DNA of 64,000 bases from Meconema thalassinum. Lineage: Eukaryota; Arthropoda; Insecta; Orthoptera; Tettigoniidae. The notes beneath the pieces are model-generated. The model made no database searches, had not been told where the DNA came from, and worked only from the letters and a program-made list of their open reading frames with translations. Positions 41,933-53,612 of the stretch are shown here, one piece after another (the first letter of the stretch is position 1; every line of letters begins with the position of its first letter). Location: NCBI GenBank assembly GCA_946902985.2, contig OX336388.2:368391387-368455386 (forward strand), in the 5' to 3' direction. The translations under genes were made by a program, and so were the position numbers.

Positions 41933-42894
41933 CAGGGCCATCCAGTCATTGCGCTCTGAGAGCGTGGCCGCGCACTGGGCAGTCCGACTAGCGCTCCTTC
42001 CCCTACCCCCACTACACTGTGGCAGGGGAGGAGACCTGAGACAGACGGACGATGTTCCGACCACGCTGACAAGATACGTACGTACAGTTGTGCGGTCGAC
42101 GGCTTTTGTGGGATTGTTGACATCATATTGATAGGGCTGTTTTGCGATAAAAAATATAATTCACATAGGCCTACAGGGTAGGAATTTTTCTAATTCCCTT
42201 ACTAGCTCCACAGGACGAATACATGCCGCCGCGTCCATTAGGCACTCCATGATTAAATTCCCTTCTGCGAAGGGTTTCTCAGTTTTGGCAATTCGCATCG
42301 AACATATGTAGCTTGCTCGTAATTTGGGTCTACCAAACTCACTCTCCTCTATCTCCTGTTGGACAGAAATACGGCAAGTAACAATTTTAGTGTTCTTCAG
42401 TTAATTAAGTCATTAGTATGTTTGTAAACAAGCATTTAAAATTAAAACAATAATACTTACAGAGAGGTGCTGCTTGAAATTTTCTTTCAATTTTTCCAAC
42501 TTTGATTGGCGTCTGGCGTTTGTCAAATCACCGTTATAATCCCTGTGGTTGGCACTGCAGTGCCGTTCCAAATTGTGTTTCTTTACACACATTAAATCTC
42601 GGAGGCACACTAAACATTTGGCATACCCTTTATTAGCTGTACAGAAAAATGAAATTTCCCATTTTGCTTTAAGGGCTGCTGCTTCGCCACTCCTTTTTTT
42701 AATATATGATGTTCAGTCATGACCACTGCGAATATGACTTACATACACGCTGTCAACAAAGTGCATTGGACTAGACTAGCGACTACACGCGATCAGCCAG
42801 TCAAGCTCCTCCCACCCCTAACGAAACTACCTTCCACCAAAGCGCTCGGAGCACAGGCTTAGAGCGCGACCGGAGCGCTGTGTGGATGGCCCTG
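41933..42894. mobile_element. hAT-type element with 8-bp target duplication
   Basis: The inverted ends CAGGGCCATCCA lie at 41933-41944 and, inverse, at 42883-42894. Flanks atctagag and atcaagag match at 7 of 8 bases, the 8-bp duplication typical of hAT. Subterminal gcgctc motifs recur on both sides. Inside is a zinc-finger-like frame on the minus strand. At 962 bp it cannot hold a full transposase. Confidence 0.82.
42413..42710 (-). pseudogene. hAT transposase N-terminal zinc-finger fragment
   Basis: In one minus-strand frame one reads ALKAKWEISFFCTANKGYAK, then CLVCLRDLMCVKKHNLERHC, SANHRDYNGDL and SKLEKLKENFKQHLSV. The C..C...HNLERH...H pattern and following KLEKLKE helix resemble the start of GTF2IRD2/ZBED-like hAT transposases. 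The catalytic region is absent. Confidence 0.68.
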
Positions 42895-43191
42895 ATCAAG
42901 AGTGTGAGGGTTTGTTGTATAAACCTTATCTTTCAATTTCCTCTATAAATAAAAATTGAAGCAATAGGTTCACTTAGCAATAACACGTCATAAAATATCG
43001 AAGCACAATAACAATTAAACAATAACCACGCACACACGTTATAAACTTATGACACGTGTAATTTAAAATATGCTATAAACGAAATAACGAAGTCATCTTG
43101 CAATGTGCTCGTCTGACCTTCGGTTCGACCTTCCACTTGCAGCGCTGTGTCTGCCGTGAGCCCGGTCCCACTTTGAGGGAAAGACCCTGTA

Positions 43192-43483
43192 ATAGTTTGA
43201 ACAGTGGATCTTTAAACACCGTACCTAGACGGGGGACAGGGGATATATTCCCCTGAAAGTCTGTTTTGCAACGCCTAGTGGGAGGCAGTTCGGCCAGTCT
43301 ATGCCTGCCTCCAAATCCATTGCCCGGCCCATTCCCCGCAAATCATTCTCTGAGACACCCTTGAAGAGAACTGATTTGGGTACATGTGTGTTAAATGTAA
43401 ACCAATGTGATATGTAATATTAGAACCAACAGGAAAAGGAAAATATCTTAAATTGATTTTGGACCTTCATGTAGGATGGGGCT
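43192..43483. other. No recognised feature
   Basis: Short unique sequence between the MITE and the next LINE relic. Confidence 0.4.
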
Positions 43484-44120
43484 GTTGTTGTTTGAGTCTT
43501 CAGACATTTGACTGGTTTGATTCAGCTCTCCATGCCACCCTGTCCTGAGTTAATCGTTTCATCAATACATAGCTACCACACCCTACGTCCGAGGCAATCT
43601 GTTTAACATATTCTAACCTTGGTCTACCCCTACAGTTCTTGTCCTCGACCCATCCTTCCATAACTAAGCTTGCTATTCCTGGGTGTCTTAGTAAATGTCC
43701 TACCAACCTATCTCTTCTCTTCATTAGCAGTCGCCAGAAACATCTCTCCTCTCCCACTAGTCTTAATACTTCTTCATTTGTAACCCTATGTACCCATCTG
43801 ATCTTCATCATTCTCCTGTAACACTACATTTCAAACGCTTCATTTCTCCTCTTTTCTGCTGCACCAATAGTCCAAGTTTCACTACCATAGAGTGCCACTC
43901 TCCAGACAAATGACTTCCTAATGCATAAATCTATATTCGATGTCAACATATTCCTTTTGTGTAGAAATGCTTTCCTTGCCTGAGCTAACCTACTTTTTAT
44001 ATCCCCTTTGCTTCGTCCATCACTGGTTATTTTGCTTCCTAAGTAACAGAAGTCTCCTACTTTAGTTTTTCACCTGCCAATTTGATGTCCATAGAGGCTT
44101 CTGATTTATTTCGACTAAGA
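43484..44120 (-). pseudogene. LINE RT C-terminal relic (third copy of the 30846 family)
   Basis: The 3' terminus is at the left (inverse of gttgttgtttgagtcttcag). Upstream frames read RRDRLVGHLLRHPGIASLVM, EDKNCRGRPRLEYVKQIASD and, in another frame, the SETWTIGA and YLGSKITSDG blocks up to about 44080. It is truncated upstream of these and is non-functional. Confidence 0.78.
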
Positions 44121-44369
44121 TGTGCGAACATAATATCTCGGTACAGGGATGTTAATTCATCTGCAAATACATAGCAGTTGAAAGGTTAATATTGTTTATA
44201 ACAAGATGTTCTGTAAATAACTTATAGCCTACTTTCTCCTAAATGCATGGATATAGTTATAATTCTTTGTCTTTTCAAGGAGTATAATTGAATGCTGGTT
44301 GTAGTAACTTGTTGAAATACAACGTGCCATACGGATATTAAACGTTGATTGATTGAATCCTCACCTGAA

Positions 44370-44635
44370 TTATATATACACACACTAATACAGCCATCAC
44401 AATAACAAAATTCAACACTCACCCAAGTACACGGGGCTAAATGACCATTATGTCCATGCATCTCAAATGAATCAACAGCTTCCAACCCAAATCCTTCCTC
44501 GCATAAAAGTACACACACTAGTAAGCCTACAGTCATCACAGTGTCACAGGTTATCAGAGAACTTCTACACACACCGACGCGACGTAAACGGGGCTACAAG
44601 ACCATGATGCCGCAAAACCCCTAAAGAATTAACAA
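44370..44635 (+). mobile_element. Two SINE-2 tail segments in tandem
   Basis: The tail motif (acctgaattat, cacacactaat, cccaagtacacggggctaaa) occupies 44363-44455. A second version (acacacactagtaagcc, acaggttatcagagaac, acggggctacaagacc) occupies 44509-44630 and ends in caacaacaa. The heads are missing. Confidence 0.65.
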
Positions 44636-44835
44636 CAACAAAAAAACAACAACCATGGACTCTACCGCGGATCAAGGTAAACGAATATTAATCGCTGTAT
44701 TCGAGTGTAGAAATATGTGGTGTTATAAGTACTGTATACGGCGATTGCAAATACACACTAGGCCTATATATGTTTAACATTATAACGTGTGAGTAGGTAT
44801 AAATCAATAAATACCAAAGACGAAGCAAAACAATT

Positions 44836-44903
44836 TGAACCAGCGAGGATTTGAACCACGAACCCTGAGACTATGAGCCCAGGTCAGTACCATTACGCTG
44901 CGG
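44836..44903 (-). repeat. tRNA-like sequence (Met-CAT-like), not a functional gene
   Basis: The minus strand has an A-box-like gcagcgtaatggtactg, the anticodon-like segment gggctcatagtctc and B box gtggttcaaatcc. The acceptor and T stems do not pair properly and the anticodon loop is one base too long, so it is a SINE head or tRNA pseudogene. Confidence 0.5.
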
Positions 44904-45533
44904 ATGCGGTACGTTAATGCTTGGTAAACAACTGGTTTAGTATAACTGTATCATATTTTGTGTTGAAATCAACGATTTCATTAGCGTTTTCTGCCACTTC
45001 TCTAAAACATTTGATACTAAATATGTATTATTTTGTTCAGTACATTCATAAAAGGATATAAACTTACGAAGTTATTGAAATATATGGATTTACTAGAAAA
45101 TATAGCAGCCATTTTGACAATGGGACGCACGGCTCCACAACGATATGGCATGGAAAGCCTGACCTGTTAGTCACTTCTACGGTTATATATCAATTATAAT
45201 ATGCTAATATCCAACCGGTCACCTCCTTGAGGACTAACGCGCTAGCCCAGAGCCAACCATATCGTTAACACCGCAGTGTTATTAACTGACTTTGATACAG
45301 CGTATTAGCAAGTAATGTCTTGAAATAAACGATTTTTTCACTGCAGTACATCTTCATCATTAATTATCTCATATAAAGTTTATATTATTCGTATCAGTAG
45401 GCTATATCACATACTACATACTAAAACTACTGAAATATATGACAGACACAAGAGGTCAGCTGCAATATTGTCATGTGACAGAGACGGCTCAGCTCTTTTA
45501 AGCCACTCATACAGTATAATATTATTATTTATT
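44904..45533. other. No recognised feature
   Basis: AT-rich; no coding similarity or repeat partner was noticed. Confidence 0.4.
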
Positions 45534-45539
45534 TAAGCA

Positions 45540-45866
45540 CCGGGTGAGTTAGCCGAGGTCGTTACGGCATGACTGCTGGCAGTCGCTCACATCCGGGAGG
45601 CGAGGAGGTTCGAATCCCCCCGCCGGCAACCTTGAAGATGGTCTTCTGTGGTTTCCCATCTTCCTTCCAGGCGAATGCCGGGGTTGGTCCCTAAGTATAG
45701 GCCACAGCCGCTACCTTCCAATTCCTAGCCCTTACATTCCAACTTCCCCCCAACGGTACTTGTAGCTCACCCATTGGGTGTCCGTCTCGAAGCAGCTACA
45801 AAACTGGCGAGCCGAACATGTCCTCGGACACTCCCGGCACTAAAAGCCATACGCTAAAAAAAAAAA
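45540..45866 (+). mobile_element. SINE-A, second copy
   Basis: Colinear with 32938-33271: B box aggttcgaatccc at 45606-45618, the shared core, and the end catacgctaaaaaaaaaaa. A short direct repeat taagca flanks it (45534-45539 and 45867-45872). Confidence 0.92.
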
Positions 45867-45899
45867 TAAGCAAAAATTCCCCTACAGGAGAGCGATTAA

Positions 45900-48209
45900 A
45901 CTTGATAACATGATGTCATTTGGAGGTGTTTCTCCTCCGCTCCTCCCAAAATCTCTTCATTCGCGTGGAATGCTCTCTCTTCCTCTCATCCGTCCACTCT
46001 TTTTCCGGGTTGTTGTAATGATCTTGGTTCGAAATTAACATTCGCGATTTTCGTCTGGCACTCAGTTCGGGCTTCGAAATTTTGTATATTGATTACTTGT
46101 AAGTCTCCCTATACCTCTTTAAGCCATTCTGTGCCGCATTTACTCTGTGTTATGATACCAAGTAGCTTCTTTGGCAATCTGGAGGTGGCCATCCTGTGGA
46201 TGTAAGTGTAAAATTTGGCTCCTGTGTTTTCTAATTTCGTCTGTTATCGTAATGGTGTTTTGATAGAGATCAGTGCTAGGTCTCTTCTTCCAAATGCCGT
46301 TTCTGTTGATTGCTCTGTAGATCTTCCGTATAATTTTTCGTTCCTGCTTTCCCTGTTCCCTAATCTTGGAATGGCCATCGATTACTGTTAATTCAGCCGC
46401 ATATGTTGCTTCAGGAAGAATAACCTTTTTATAACGTCGTAATTTGGCGTTCTTCGAAATGCATTTTTTGTTGTAAAGGCCCCACGTTAACCTGTAGGCC
46501 TTCTGGAGCTTAGTGATTCTGTCTTCATTGGCGATTCGATTAAGTCCTGAGGGCTGTATAATTTCACCAAGGTATTTAAAACTGCAAACTTGTGCGATTT
46601 TACCGTACTTGGTATTTAAAGGGGATTTATGCTTTGGCCTTCTCTCCATATATTTGGTCTTACCGTAAGTGATATGTAATCCGGTCTTTTGTGCATGGAG
46701 CTTTTCCACTGTGTAAGTCGCTTCCGATCTGTTGTCTGCGACAATTGCAATATCGTCCTCGAAACGGGACATTTGACTTTAGTTCTGTTATCTTTTTGAA
46801 TACCGATTTGAATGCCCTTCACAAGACGATTCCGTTACCTAATTATCCTCTCCAGAACCATATTGTAGAGAATTGGGGATAGTCCATCCCCCTGTCCGAC
46901 TCCAGTCTTGATTTCGAAGTGCTCTGATATTTCGCCCATGTATTTCACTTTGGATATTGTTCCTGTAAGTGTCTGTTCTATGATTTTGCGTGTCTTACGA
47001 TCGATCCCAAATTCTTCCATGATTTTAAAGAGAGTGTCGCTTTTGAGAGAGTCGTATGCTTTTCTGAAGTCGATGAATGCAATCACGGTATTTCTACATT
47101 TCCTCATTTGTAAGATCGTCTTTAGGCACCAGATCCGTTCAGCACACGATCGCCCTTTTCTGAATCCAGCCTGGTTGTCACCAATGAGTGGATCCATTTG
47201 GGGCTCTAACCTGTTCAGAAGTGCTGTAGAAAGGATTTTATAAGCAACCGGGAGCAGGGAAATTCCTCTATAATTGTATTCTGTCGGTCTTGTCGCCTGT
47301 TTTGTGCTACGGGTGAATCAGAGGGCATTTCCAGTCATCTGGTAATTGCTCCGTTGTCCAAATATCTGAAATTATGGAATGGAGTTTTCGCGTCAGTGTG
47401 GGATCATTCAGTTTCCAGACTTCAGCAATGATCCCATCTTCCCTTGGTTCTTTGTTGTTTATAATTTGTCGGATTATCGCCGTAATTTCTTCAATGTCGG
47501 GGGCTTGCGAGTCCAAGTGTATGAATACCGGAGGAGAGAAGTCAAGTTTTACTAGAGGTTAAGAAGAGAGTTGAAATAGTGGGTTAATAGTTTGCAATAA
47601 TTTTTGGAGTTAGTTTCCAATGAGCCGTCGCGTCTCTTGAAGCACAGACTGAATGCTTGGTATCCCCGTAGATTTTCTCTAAATGTCAGTAGAAATTTCT
47701 AGTATTATTTTTGGTGAAATACTGCTGGATTTCATGGAGTCTGTTGTTGTCATACCTTCGTTTCTCTTTCCTAATTATTTTTGAGGCCTGTTTTTGAGCG
47801 GTAAGAAAGTGCTCCCAGTTTTCCTTTGTTTGGTTACTGTGAATTTTTTCCAAGCCATTATGCGATTTTCAACTGTTTGATCCCAAATTGCGTTCCACCA
47901 GCGATGTTTTCTGGAGCGAGGTGGTTGTCCCAGCTTCATGGCTTCCTCAATTCTCCCCGTTAGTATCCTCCAGTCTCTTGATTCCTCCTGATTGATTTGC
48001 AAAATGATTTCTTCCTTGTGGAGTTTCAGATATTCCGCATCTGGTCTGAAATTTTTGGGTGGGCATTTTTGTCTTCTATTTGGTCGGAATTTTGTCTTTA
48101 TTTGGAGAAGATAATGATCTGATTCAAAGACGCCTTTACGAGCCCTGACGTTCAAAATTTCTTTTATAATAAAGTAGCTGTACTCGGCAAGCGTTGCAAT
48201 GCCAATCAA
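45900..48209 (-). pseudogene. RTE-type LINE relic, 5'-truncated
   Basis: At the right, an endonuclease C-terminus (FESDHYLLQIKTKF, 47775-48209) precedes the RT. 47307-47516 reads PREDGIIAEVWKLND; 46835-47197 reads DNQAGFRKGRSCAERIWCLK, AFIDFRKAYDSLKSD and TGVGQGDGLSPILYNMVLER; 46140-46772 starts with the active site as RFEDDIAIVAD (usually FADD; the Ala is Glu here). A tail with WTEERKKAH-like residues reaches about 45900. Frames change at least three times. The nearest relative in the window is at 57649-60732. Confidence 0.82.
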
Positions 48210-48389
48210 AGAAAGTGTTGGCGTTGTAACTATGTTTGTTGAAGTGCTTTTGAATTCCCAATATTCTTATTCTTTTTCCGTTAACCACCTCTAAACTATT
48301 GTAAAATTGATTTATTATCTCAAAAAAATCATAGGAGCGTGCTCAACAACTCAACAAAGTTTCATCGCAATGAAATGAAAGGTATATGA

Positions 48390-50180
48390 ATGCATACGGG
48401 ACTTTAATGAAACGATTCGAGCGCCGTCGCACATTTGTTGAATATACTCGTGCGCTACCTATTGCAAAATGGATTTACTAGTTCGAATACCTTCCCTGGC
48501 GTGTACACAACAACTCATGAAAGTTTCATCGCAATAGGATGAATGGCATATGAACGCATACGGGATTTTGTTTAAAAGATTCACGCGCCGTCACTCAGTT
48601 GTTGAATCTACTTGTGCGCCGCCCATTGAAAAAGGGATTTACTAATTCATACACCTTCGCAGGACTGTACTCAACTCACCATAGTTTTATCACAATCGGA
48701 TGAATGGTATATGAACGCATACGGGACTTGGTTGGAACGATTCACGCGCTGTCACTCGTTAGTTGAATCTACTCGTGCGCTACCAATTGTAAAATGGATT
48801 TACTAAATCAGAAATCATCGCGGGAGTGGAAACAACATTTCACCAAATTTCATTGCAATCGCATGAATGGTTTATGAACGCATACGGATTTTTTTAAACG
48901 ATACGCGCGCCGTTACACCTTTGTAGAATCTACTCGTGCGCTACCTATTGTAAAAAGGATTTACTAAGTCAGAAACCTTTCCTGGAGTGGGCACAACAAT
49001 TCACCAAAATTTCATAGGAATCGGATGAATGGAATATGAACGCATACGGGACTTTGTTTAAACGATTCGCGTGCCGTCGCTCATTTGTTGAATCTACTTG
49101 TGCGATAACTAGTGTAAAGAGGATTTACTAAGCCAGAAACTTTCCCTGAAGTGTACACAACATCTCACCCAAGTTTCATCGCTATCGGACGAATGGTATA
49201 TGAATGCATGCGGGATTTTGTTGAAACGCTTCGCGCGTCTTCGCTCATTTGTTGAATCTACTTGTGCGCTACCTATTGTAAAAATGGTTTTACTAAGCCA
49301 GAAACGTTCCCTGGAGTGTACACAACAACTCACCCAAGTTTAGTCGCTATAGGACGAATGGTATATGAACGCAGTTGAAACACATCGCACGTCGTCGCTC
49401 ATTTGTTTAATCTACTTGTGCGATAGCTATTGTAAAGTGGATTTACTAAGCCAGAAATCTACTCTGAAGTGTACACAACATCTCACCCAAGTTTCGTTGC
49501 TATCAGACGAAAAGTATATGAACACATATGGGACTTTGATGAAACGCTTCGCGCGTCGTCACTCATTTGTTGAATCTACTCTTGCGCTACCTATTATAAC
49601 ATGGATTTACTAAGCCAGAAACCTTGCCTGTAGTGTACACAACCTCTCACCCTAGTTTCATCGCTAGCGGACGAATGGTATGTGAACGCTTATGTGACTT
49701 TGTTGAAACGCTTCGCCCGTCGTCGCTCATTCGTTGAATCTACTCGTGCGCTACCTAATGCTAAGTGGATACACTAAGCCAGAAACCTTACCTGAAATGC
49801 ACAGAACATATCACCCAAGTTTCATCGCAATGGGATGAATGTTATCTGAACGCATGTGGAAGTTTCTTGAAACAAACGCACGCCATTTTGTTGATGCTAC
49901 TCGCGCGCCATCTATTATAGATTGGATTTACTACGCCTATAACATTTCCGGGACTCTGCACAACAACAACTCACCAAAATTTGATCGCAATTGGATGAAT
50001 TGTATATCAACGCATCGCCAACACGCATTTGTTTAAACTTCTCGCGCGCTGTCTATTGTAAATTGGATTCACTATGCCTATATTGATTTCGGAAGTGTGC
50101 ACAACAAATCACCAAAATTTGATCGCAATCGGATGAATGGTTTATGAACGCATAAAAGACGAACAAACGAACAACAACGA
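48390..50180. repeat. Tandem array, unit about 164 bp, about 11-12 copies
   Basis: The anchor ggatttacta (or close variant) occurs at 48471, 48635, 48796, 48957, 49121, 49286, 49439, 49603, 49767, 49924 and 50065; most intervals are 161-165, with 153, 157 and 141 as outliers. Each unit also carries gaatctactygtgcgctacc, tcaccnaagtttcatcgca and gatgaatggtatatgaacgc. Copies are diverged and the array degrades towards the right. It joins the tail of HINE D and may be that element's internal repeat. Confidence 0.9.
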
Positions 50181-50229
50181 ATGGATCACGTCCTTTAGGA
50201 TACGGTAGCTTAAACCACCCTTTGCTCGA

Positions 50230-50648
50230 TAATCGGCATTGGTATGTCTTAAGCTATTGATTATAATGGTTGCATAATTCACAAGGCCGCCAGCCCGAAA
50301 TGACACGGCTGATGACCTTGTAGTTTAAATGAAAGACGCGTGCTATATAAGGGTATGTTGTTTCCAAATTCGGTAGAGATCGGATGATTAGGTTAGTCGT
50401 AATTTGATTTTGCGTTTTGAACGTTTGAGTGGCCACCATTCAGTTTTAGTAAAGATGGCGGTGATATTAAATATGACACTGAGGTGCCCTTTGCTAGTGC
50501 TACCTCTATACCAAATTCCGATCAATTCGGTTTCACCGTGTTTGAATTGATATGGGTAGGTCGACATGCAGAGTACACACACTCACACACACACATACAT
50601 ACACACAGACACACACAATTTTTGGCCCTGTGTAGATCTCATAAGTGT

Positions 50649-50681
<33 letters not shown>

Positions 50682-50700
50682 CAAAATGGAAAGTAGGCTA
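50230..50700 (-). mobile_element. Helitron-like element HINE D, 5' part
   Basis: On the minus strand it starts TAGCCTACTTTCC at 50700, then poly(A)31 (50651-50681), cttatgagatc, a (TG)n tract and the sequence also found at 51600-52080 in the opposite orientation. An ATGGCGG-type site lies near 50433-50439, and a mutated one 146 bp further (near 50293). The 3' hairpin was not found; the tandem array to the left may belong to it. Confidence 0.7.
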
Positions 50701-51406
50701 AAAATCACGTCTATTGAATCATGTGACTGTTACTGAGGACTCGCCGAAATGCCTTTATTATTCCTAGACTTAGTTCCTCTCATTCAACGAGGATATCCAA
50801 ACCAGAAAGTCAACGTTCATGTCGGTTTTCCCTCGCGAACTTCTTCCTTGCTGATATTAATTCCTTTCTCAATGTTATGATCCTCGTATTTTACTCTGAT
50901 ATTTATTTTGAAATTGCTATATAGTAGACTGTATGTCATAGGCGAGTAGATGGAAGAAAGGGAGACGAGAAAGCGCCTATTGAAAGAAATACGAGAGACG
51001 GGTAATTCCTCCCTTTGTAATATTTCTGTACAGTCACATTTAAATATAGCGCTACCACTCCACTTTCCCTTGGTGCAGACTCCTTTCATAGTCCCAGAGG
51101 TATTGTTAACCGTGCTTCACTGAACCGGAAGAGGTAAACTAAAATTGCTCTGTAGTCGATCATTTCTGTCACAAACGGAAGACAGAGAATTGAAAAGACA
51201 GGGAAAGCAATTCAAGGACCATGGTTATAAATTGTATCCTGGTACTCAGAAGCCAACGCTCTTGTTAACAAAATCTTTTGAGACCTTGACACACATTGAC
51301 AGGAACCACAAGTAAAAATTACAAAGTGCCGGCCCGTACCTTGTTGGTGGGGCAGATAACCTCGCTTTTTTGCTCCTTTAAACAACAATGACTCACTACT
51401 TTGTAG
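50701..51406. other. No recognised feature between HINE D and the hAT element
   Basis: Short frames only, with no family resemblance. Confidence 0.4.
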
Positions 51407-51599
51407 GTGATAATTAGAGACCGGATTTTAAAGGGAATACCTTTTTTTTTAAATTTTATTGCAAACGAGAAATAATCGATACTATGGGTTAAAATTGTAT
51501 TTAAAACTCAAGATTGCCGTGTTTTAACTTCCCTTTTCTCCCTTTTTTTTTAGCCCTTGTTCCTTTTTCTCATACATCTATACTTATTTTCCCTTTTTT

Positions 51600-53612
51600 T
51601 AGCCTACTTTCGATTTTTGCAAAAAATGAAAGTAGACTTATGAGATCAACACAGGGCGAAAAAAGTGTGTCTGTCTGTGTGTGTGTATGTGTGTGTGTGA
51701 GTCTGTGTGTGTGTATGTGTGTGTGTGAGTCTGTGTGTGTGTGTGTGAGTGTGTGTACTCTGAATGTCTGTCCCCCCCTATCAATTCGAACACGGTGAAT
51801 GCGAATTGAACGAAATTTGGTACAAAGGTAGCACTAGCAAAGGACACCTCAGTGTCATGTTTTATATCGCCGCCATCTTTACTAAAACTGAATGGCGGCC
51901 ACTCAAACGTTCAAAACGTAAAATCAAATAACGACTAACCAAATCATCCAATCTCTACCAAATTTGGTAACAACATACCTTCGTATAGGATGCGTCTTGT
52001 GACCAAACTACAAGGTCGTCCGCCATACCATTTCAGGATGGCGGCCGTGCGAATTATGCAAACTTTATAATCCATATCATGGGACCCACCAGTTCCGATT
52101 ATCGAGCCGAGAATCGTTTTAACTGTTCTAAAGGAAGAGGCACGTACGAAATTAAAAGTTTATTTTGTAATACTATAGTGCAGACGTGATTTTAAAAAGC
52201 TCAGCTGATTCATTAATAAGACAAGATGGCAGCGGATATCTTGTGCCTGACTTATATTTCACTAATTTGAGTATTGTATGCAATATAGCGTACTGAAACA
52301 AAATAAATAAACTTTGTATGAAATGCTTTATATATAAATAATATACTTCAGTGATGAAATCGTTTAGTATAAATCATTATTTGCTAACAAGTTCTATGTA
52401 AGTCATTTTATATAGGACGATATTCGTTGACACAATTAGCTCAGTGGTAGAGCGTTAGTCTGTCATTCATATGCCTATGGTTCAAACCCCATCAGAGATA
52501 CGTTTTTTGCTTGACATTTTACATATTTGTTGCTTTGTAATGACTCAGACGTTTTAAAATTAAGCGTTATATTGTGCATATTACGGTGCAAAACATATAC
52601 TTAATTAAAACATAATTCGCCAGCAGATTTAATCGAGACATCTAGCTGACAAAAAGGTAACAGATTTTATTGAAAAGTTTCTTCTTCTGGCCGCTAGAAT
52701 GCACTCGCTCTGTTAGGATTATATTGTTCGATATTTCACAACTAGATATCACGACTAGTTTTTATATTTATTGTTTCTTGAGTACTGAGACGTTATAAAA
52801 TAAAGCTTTATATGGTGCTTTTTGCAATGGAAATTATATATTAAAAAAAAAACGACATTCTCCACTGGAGTGACATCTTCCAGCCTTCAGTTGTACTATG
52901 CAGAAACTATAGATTCGAGCAGCGCTCTATACCGGCCAGTTAGTGAACCCAGTCTTAACGACTGCTAGGAGTAATAATACAGTAACATTCGTTTATTCCT
53001 TGTGCACAGAGGCGTTGTTGATAATCTCAAAACTTGCAATATGGATGATTTGGAGATGGATTATTTTGTTATACCGTGTATTTAAGATTAGCCTATAAAT
53101 TAACGGGTTGCGATGTTACTTCACTTAGTTCTATATCATTCGTACACGACACAGAACAACAACGTGACGTCAGTTTCTGATCTGCTCTGATTGGCTATTA
53201 CATTGCTGCAGTCGGGTAGTTGGCAGTCAAGGATAAAATTCTCGACTGCCAACTGCCAGCTACCAACTGCAACTTCATGTTGTGTATGGTGCCTATAGTA
53301 TACACGGAGTCGATCGCGACTGCCGACCGAGGACTACCAACTACGGACTGCCGACTGCGCATTGTAGATGGGCCTTATTAGAGCAACGAAGTTTCAATTA
53401 TTGTAAGTAGTCGGTGTTTGGAGTGTTTGCTGATGAAATTGCAAAATGCTGGGGTAAATTATAAACTATGGTTTGAACGCCACTGTTCAAATCCTGTGTG
53501 CCAATTTGCACTTCAAATAGGAAGAAATTAGGAGATGATAAGGACAGAGAGTTATAATTATACCCATACATTTCGGAGAAAGTAGGCTATATGTTCTTTC
53601 CCGAACATCTTG
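51600..53612 (+). mobile_element. Helitron-like element HINE A
   Basis: The 5' end TAGCCTACTTTCG continues to an inverse gaaagtagactta, then cttatgagatc, a (TG)n tract at 51667-51765 and a tgtccccccta block. The 3' end has gaaagtaggct (inverse of the 5' end), the hairpin ATGTTC-TTTCCC-GAACAT and CTTG before a T-run. ATGGCGG-type sites lie at 51892, 52038 and 52226. The middle holds a tRNA-like sequence (52436) and a set of inverted cgactgccaactgc motifs near 53210-53360. No coding capacity. Confidence 0.75.
52434..52495 (+). repeat. tRNA-like sequence within HINE A
   Basis: A good A box (ttagctcagtggtagagcg, 52437-52455) and B box (ggttcaaacccc, 52479-52490) are present, but the anticodon and acceptor arms do not pair. 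This is a pseudo-tRNA or SINE head. Confidence 0.55.

Larger units (their letters stand above)
41637..43189. mobile_element. TA-flanked MITE, split by a hAT-type element
   Basis: The ends are CAGGATCTTTCACTCAAAGT (41637-41656) and the inverse partner ending at 43189 (CAGGGTCTTTCCCTCAAAGT), flanked by TA (41635-41636, 43190-43191). Further inward, gacgagcaca is shared by both ends. Without the inner element, the MITE is about 590 bp. No transposase. The TA flank suggests the Tc1/mariner superfamily, but other explanations remain. Confidence 0.75.

Noticed and set aside
44836..44903. Possible tRNA-Met gene
   Set aside because: CAT lies in the right place, but the anticodon loop is too long and the acceptor ends are not complementary.
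48390..50180. Regular repeats considered as a CRISPR array
   Set aside because: Units are long (about 164 bp) and diverge along their whole length, with no short identical repeats and unique spacers; the context is eukaryotic.
52434..52495. Possible functional tRNA gene
   Set aside because: A and B boxes are good, but acceptor and anticodon stems do not pair.
53160..53370. Cluster of inverted cgactgccaactgc motifs as a separate small transposon
   Set aside because: The motifs are short and irregular, with no defined ends or target duplication; left as part of HINE A.
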